DNA of 64,000 nucleotides, taken from contig NZ_JRLF01000012.1 of NCBI RefSeq assembly GCF_001404985.1, positions 248,001-312,000 on the forward strand, written 5' to 3'. Positions 63,500 to 64,000 of the stretch are shown here, in pieces; within the stretch, counting starts at the first letter, position 1; every line of letters starts with the position of its first letter. This DNA comes from Flavobacterium aquidurense. Its GTDB lineage: Bacteria; Bacteroidota; Bacteroidia; Flavobacteriales; Flavobacteriaceae. A program made the position numbers and the translations under genes. Below the pieces are notes generated by a model. It was not told the origin of the DNA, searched no databases, and saw only the letters and a list, made by a program, of their open reading frames with translations.

Positions 63500-63782
63500 A
63501 AAAAAAGAAATTCCAATATTTCAAAAATTCCAAATTCTAAATTGCTTCGTTTGTTTTCTATCCATCAAGTCTAAAATTCTCAAAAAAACTTCAACGACAA
63601 TAATAAACCCCAAAAACCGTTTTTACTAAACTTCGTCACATTCAAAGACACCAAAACGGCAACCCAAAAAACCTCCAAACCCCAACAAAAACTGTATACT
63701 GTATCCTAAAAACGTATAATAATTACACACATCAAAAACACTCAAAATACCTAAACAACTCAAAACCAGTAAAAACTGATAA

Positions 63783-63798
63783 TGGCACAACACTTGCA
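63783..63798 (+). promoter_or_regulatory. Sigma-54 (RpoN) promoter
   Basis: TGGCAC-AACAC-TTGCA, a full match to the -24/-12 consensus with GG and GC ten bases apart. Transcription would start near 63810, about 90 bases before ATG 63900. It predicts an RpoN and an NtrC-type activator in this genome. Confidence 0.8.
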
Positions 63799-63899
63799 AA
63801 ATGGGATAAAGTAAATTCCTTACTGATAAATGAAAATAAAGAATCAGTAGGAAAGCAAATTAAATAAAAGCCATACAAAGCAATCAAAAGTAGTGTCAT

Positions 63900-64000
63900 A
63901 TGAAAAGTGAAACCTTAACAACAGAACAATTTTATACCTCGAAATCAGATCTTAATAACGAACAAGCCTTAAACAGTTCCATTTTTCGTATTAGCAATGA
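63900..64000 (+). CDS. Start of a gene cut by the window end (sigma-54 dependent)
   Basis: ATG at 63900 and 33 complete codons, reading MKSETLTTEQFYTSKSDLNN and on, open to the end of the window. No signal peptide. Too short to identify. It is the first gene behind the sigma-54 promoter, so it likely belongs to a conditionally expressed operon. Confidence 0.6.
   Translation, partial: MKSETLTTEQFYTSKSDLNNEQALNSSIFRISN

Larger units (their letters stand above)
63289..63899. other. Gene-free region before the sigma-54-dependent gene
   Basis: Holds AT-rich DNA to 63415, the structured repeat at 63416-63499, then about 280 bases that are C/A-rich on this strand (many ACTCAAAA and CCAAAAA words) with CAGT-AAAA-ACTG and GTATAC dyads that could be activator sites. 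The sigma-54 promoter at 63783 follows. No reading frame of interest. Confidence 0.5.

Overview
The window is low-GC DNA from a member of the Bacteroidota, most probably the genus Flavobacterium. The grounds are promoters of the TTG / TAnnTTTG type, a type IX secretion (T9SS) C-terminal sorting domain, many short-signal-peptide lipoproteins, SpvB/RHS and 'VGIGTTNP' fibre-like proteins, DUF4236, and a repeat element I know from flavobacterial intergenic regions. No rRNA, tRNA, CRISPR array, transposase or integrase was seen.

Layout. 0-7 kb: the end of a GNAT acetyltransferase, a small secreted protein, and a complete RND efflux operon (membrane-fusion lipoprotein, AcrB-type pump, outer-membrane factor). 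7-20 kb: a polymorphic-toxin type block with a T9SS-sorted stub protein, a 2269-residue SpvB/VCBS/RHS protein with a variable C-terminus, a membrane protein that is the probable immunity partner, and four complete plus one truncated secreted fibre-like paralogues. Part of this block is a duplicated cassette, and the whole block lies between two exact 54-bp copies of the same terminator sequence. 20-22 kb: a TPR histidine kinase, a 58-residue lipoprotein and a structured leader. 23-25 kb: a lipoprotein and a GH1 beta-glucosidase. 25-32 kb: a complete urease operon, ureABCEFGD, with a nickel permease and a urea transporter; a putative operator overlaps its promoter. 32-37 kb: small secreted proteins and a tight five-gene operon (DUF4236, Excalibur, TerB-like, coiled-coil membrane protein, vWA lipoprotein). 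37-40 kb: a second copy of the leader / small lipoprotein / TPR kinase module, this time with its response regulator.

40-52 kb: a membrane protein with an acidic linker, an XRE regulator, a lipocalin-like lipoprotein, an eight-PAS histidine kinase with a CheY-like regulator, an MscS channel, a CPA1 Na+/H+ antiporter, a SpoU-type RNA methyltransferase, and a decayed duplicate of the antiporter 3' end. 52-63 kb: a defence island with McrBC and a type I restriction-modification system (hsdR, hsdS, hsdM). A PrrC-like ATPase/putative anticodon nuclease sits between hsdS and hsdM. The window ends with a flavobacterial structured repeat and a textbook sigma-54 promoter in front of a gene that runs off the end.

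The most novel-looking items are (1) the twice-occurring module of a conserved leader (possible pseudoknot), a tiny lipoprotein with the motif YADGPGD and a TPR sensor kinase; (2) the five-gene TerB/vWA operon; (3) a family of 18-bp palindromes near small secreted proteins; and (4) the toxin block bracketed by terminator repeats. All assignments were made by reading the sequence; no database search was run.
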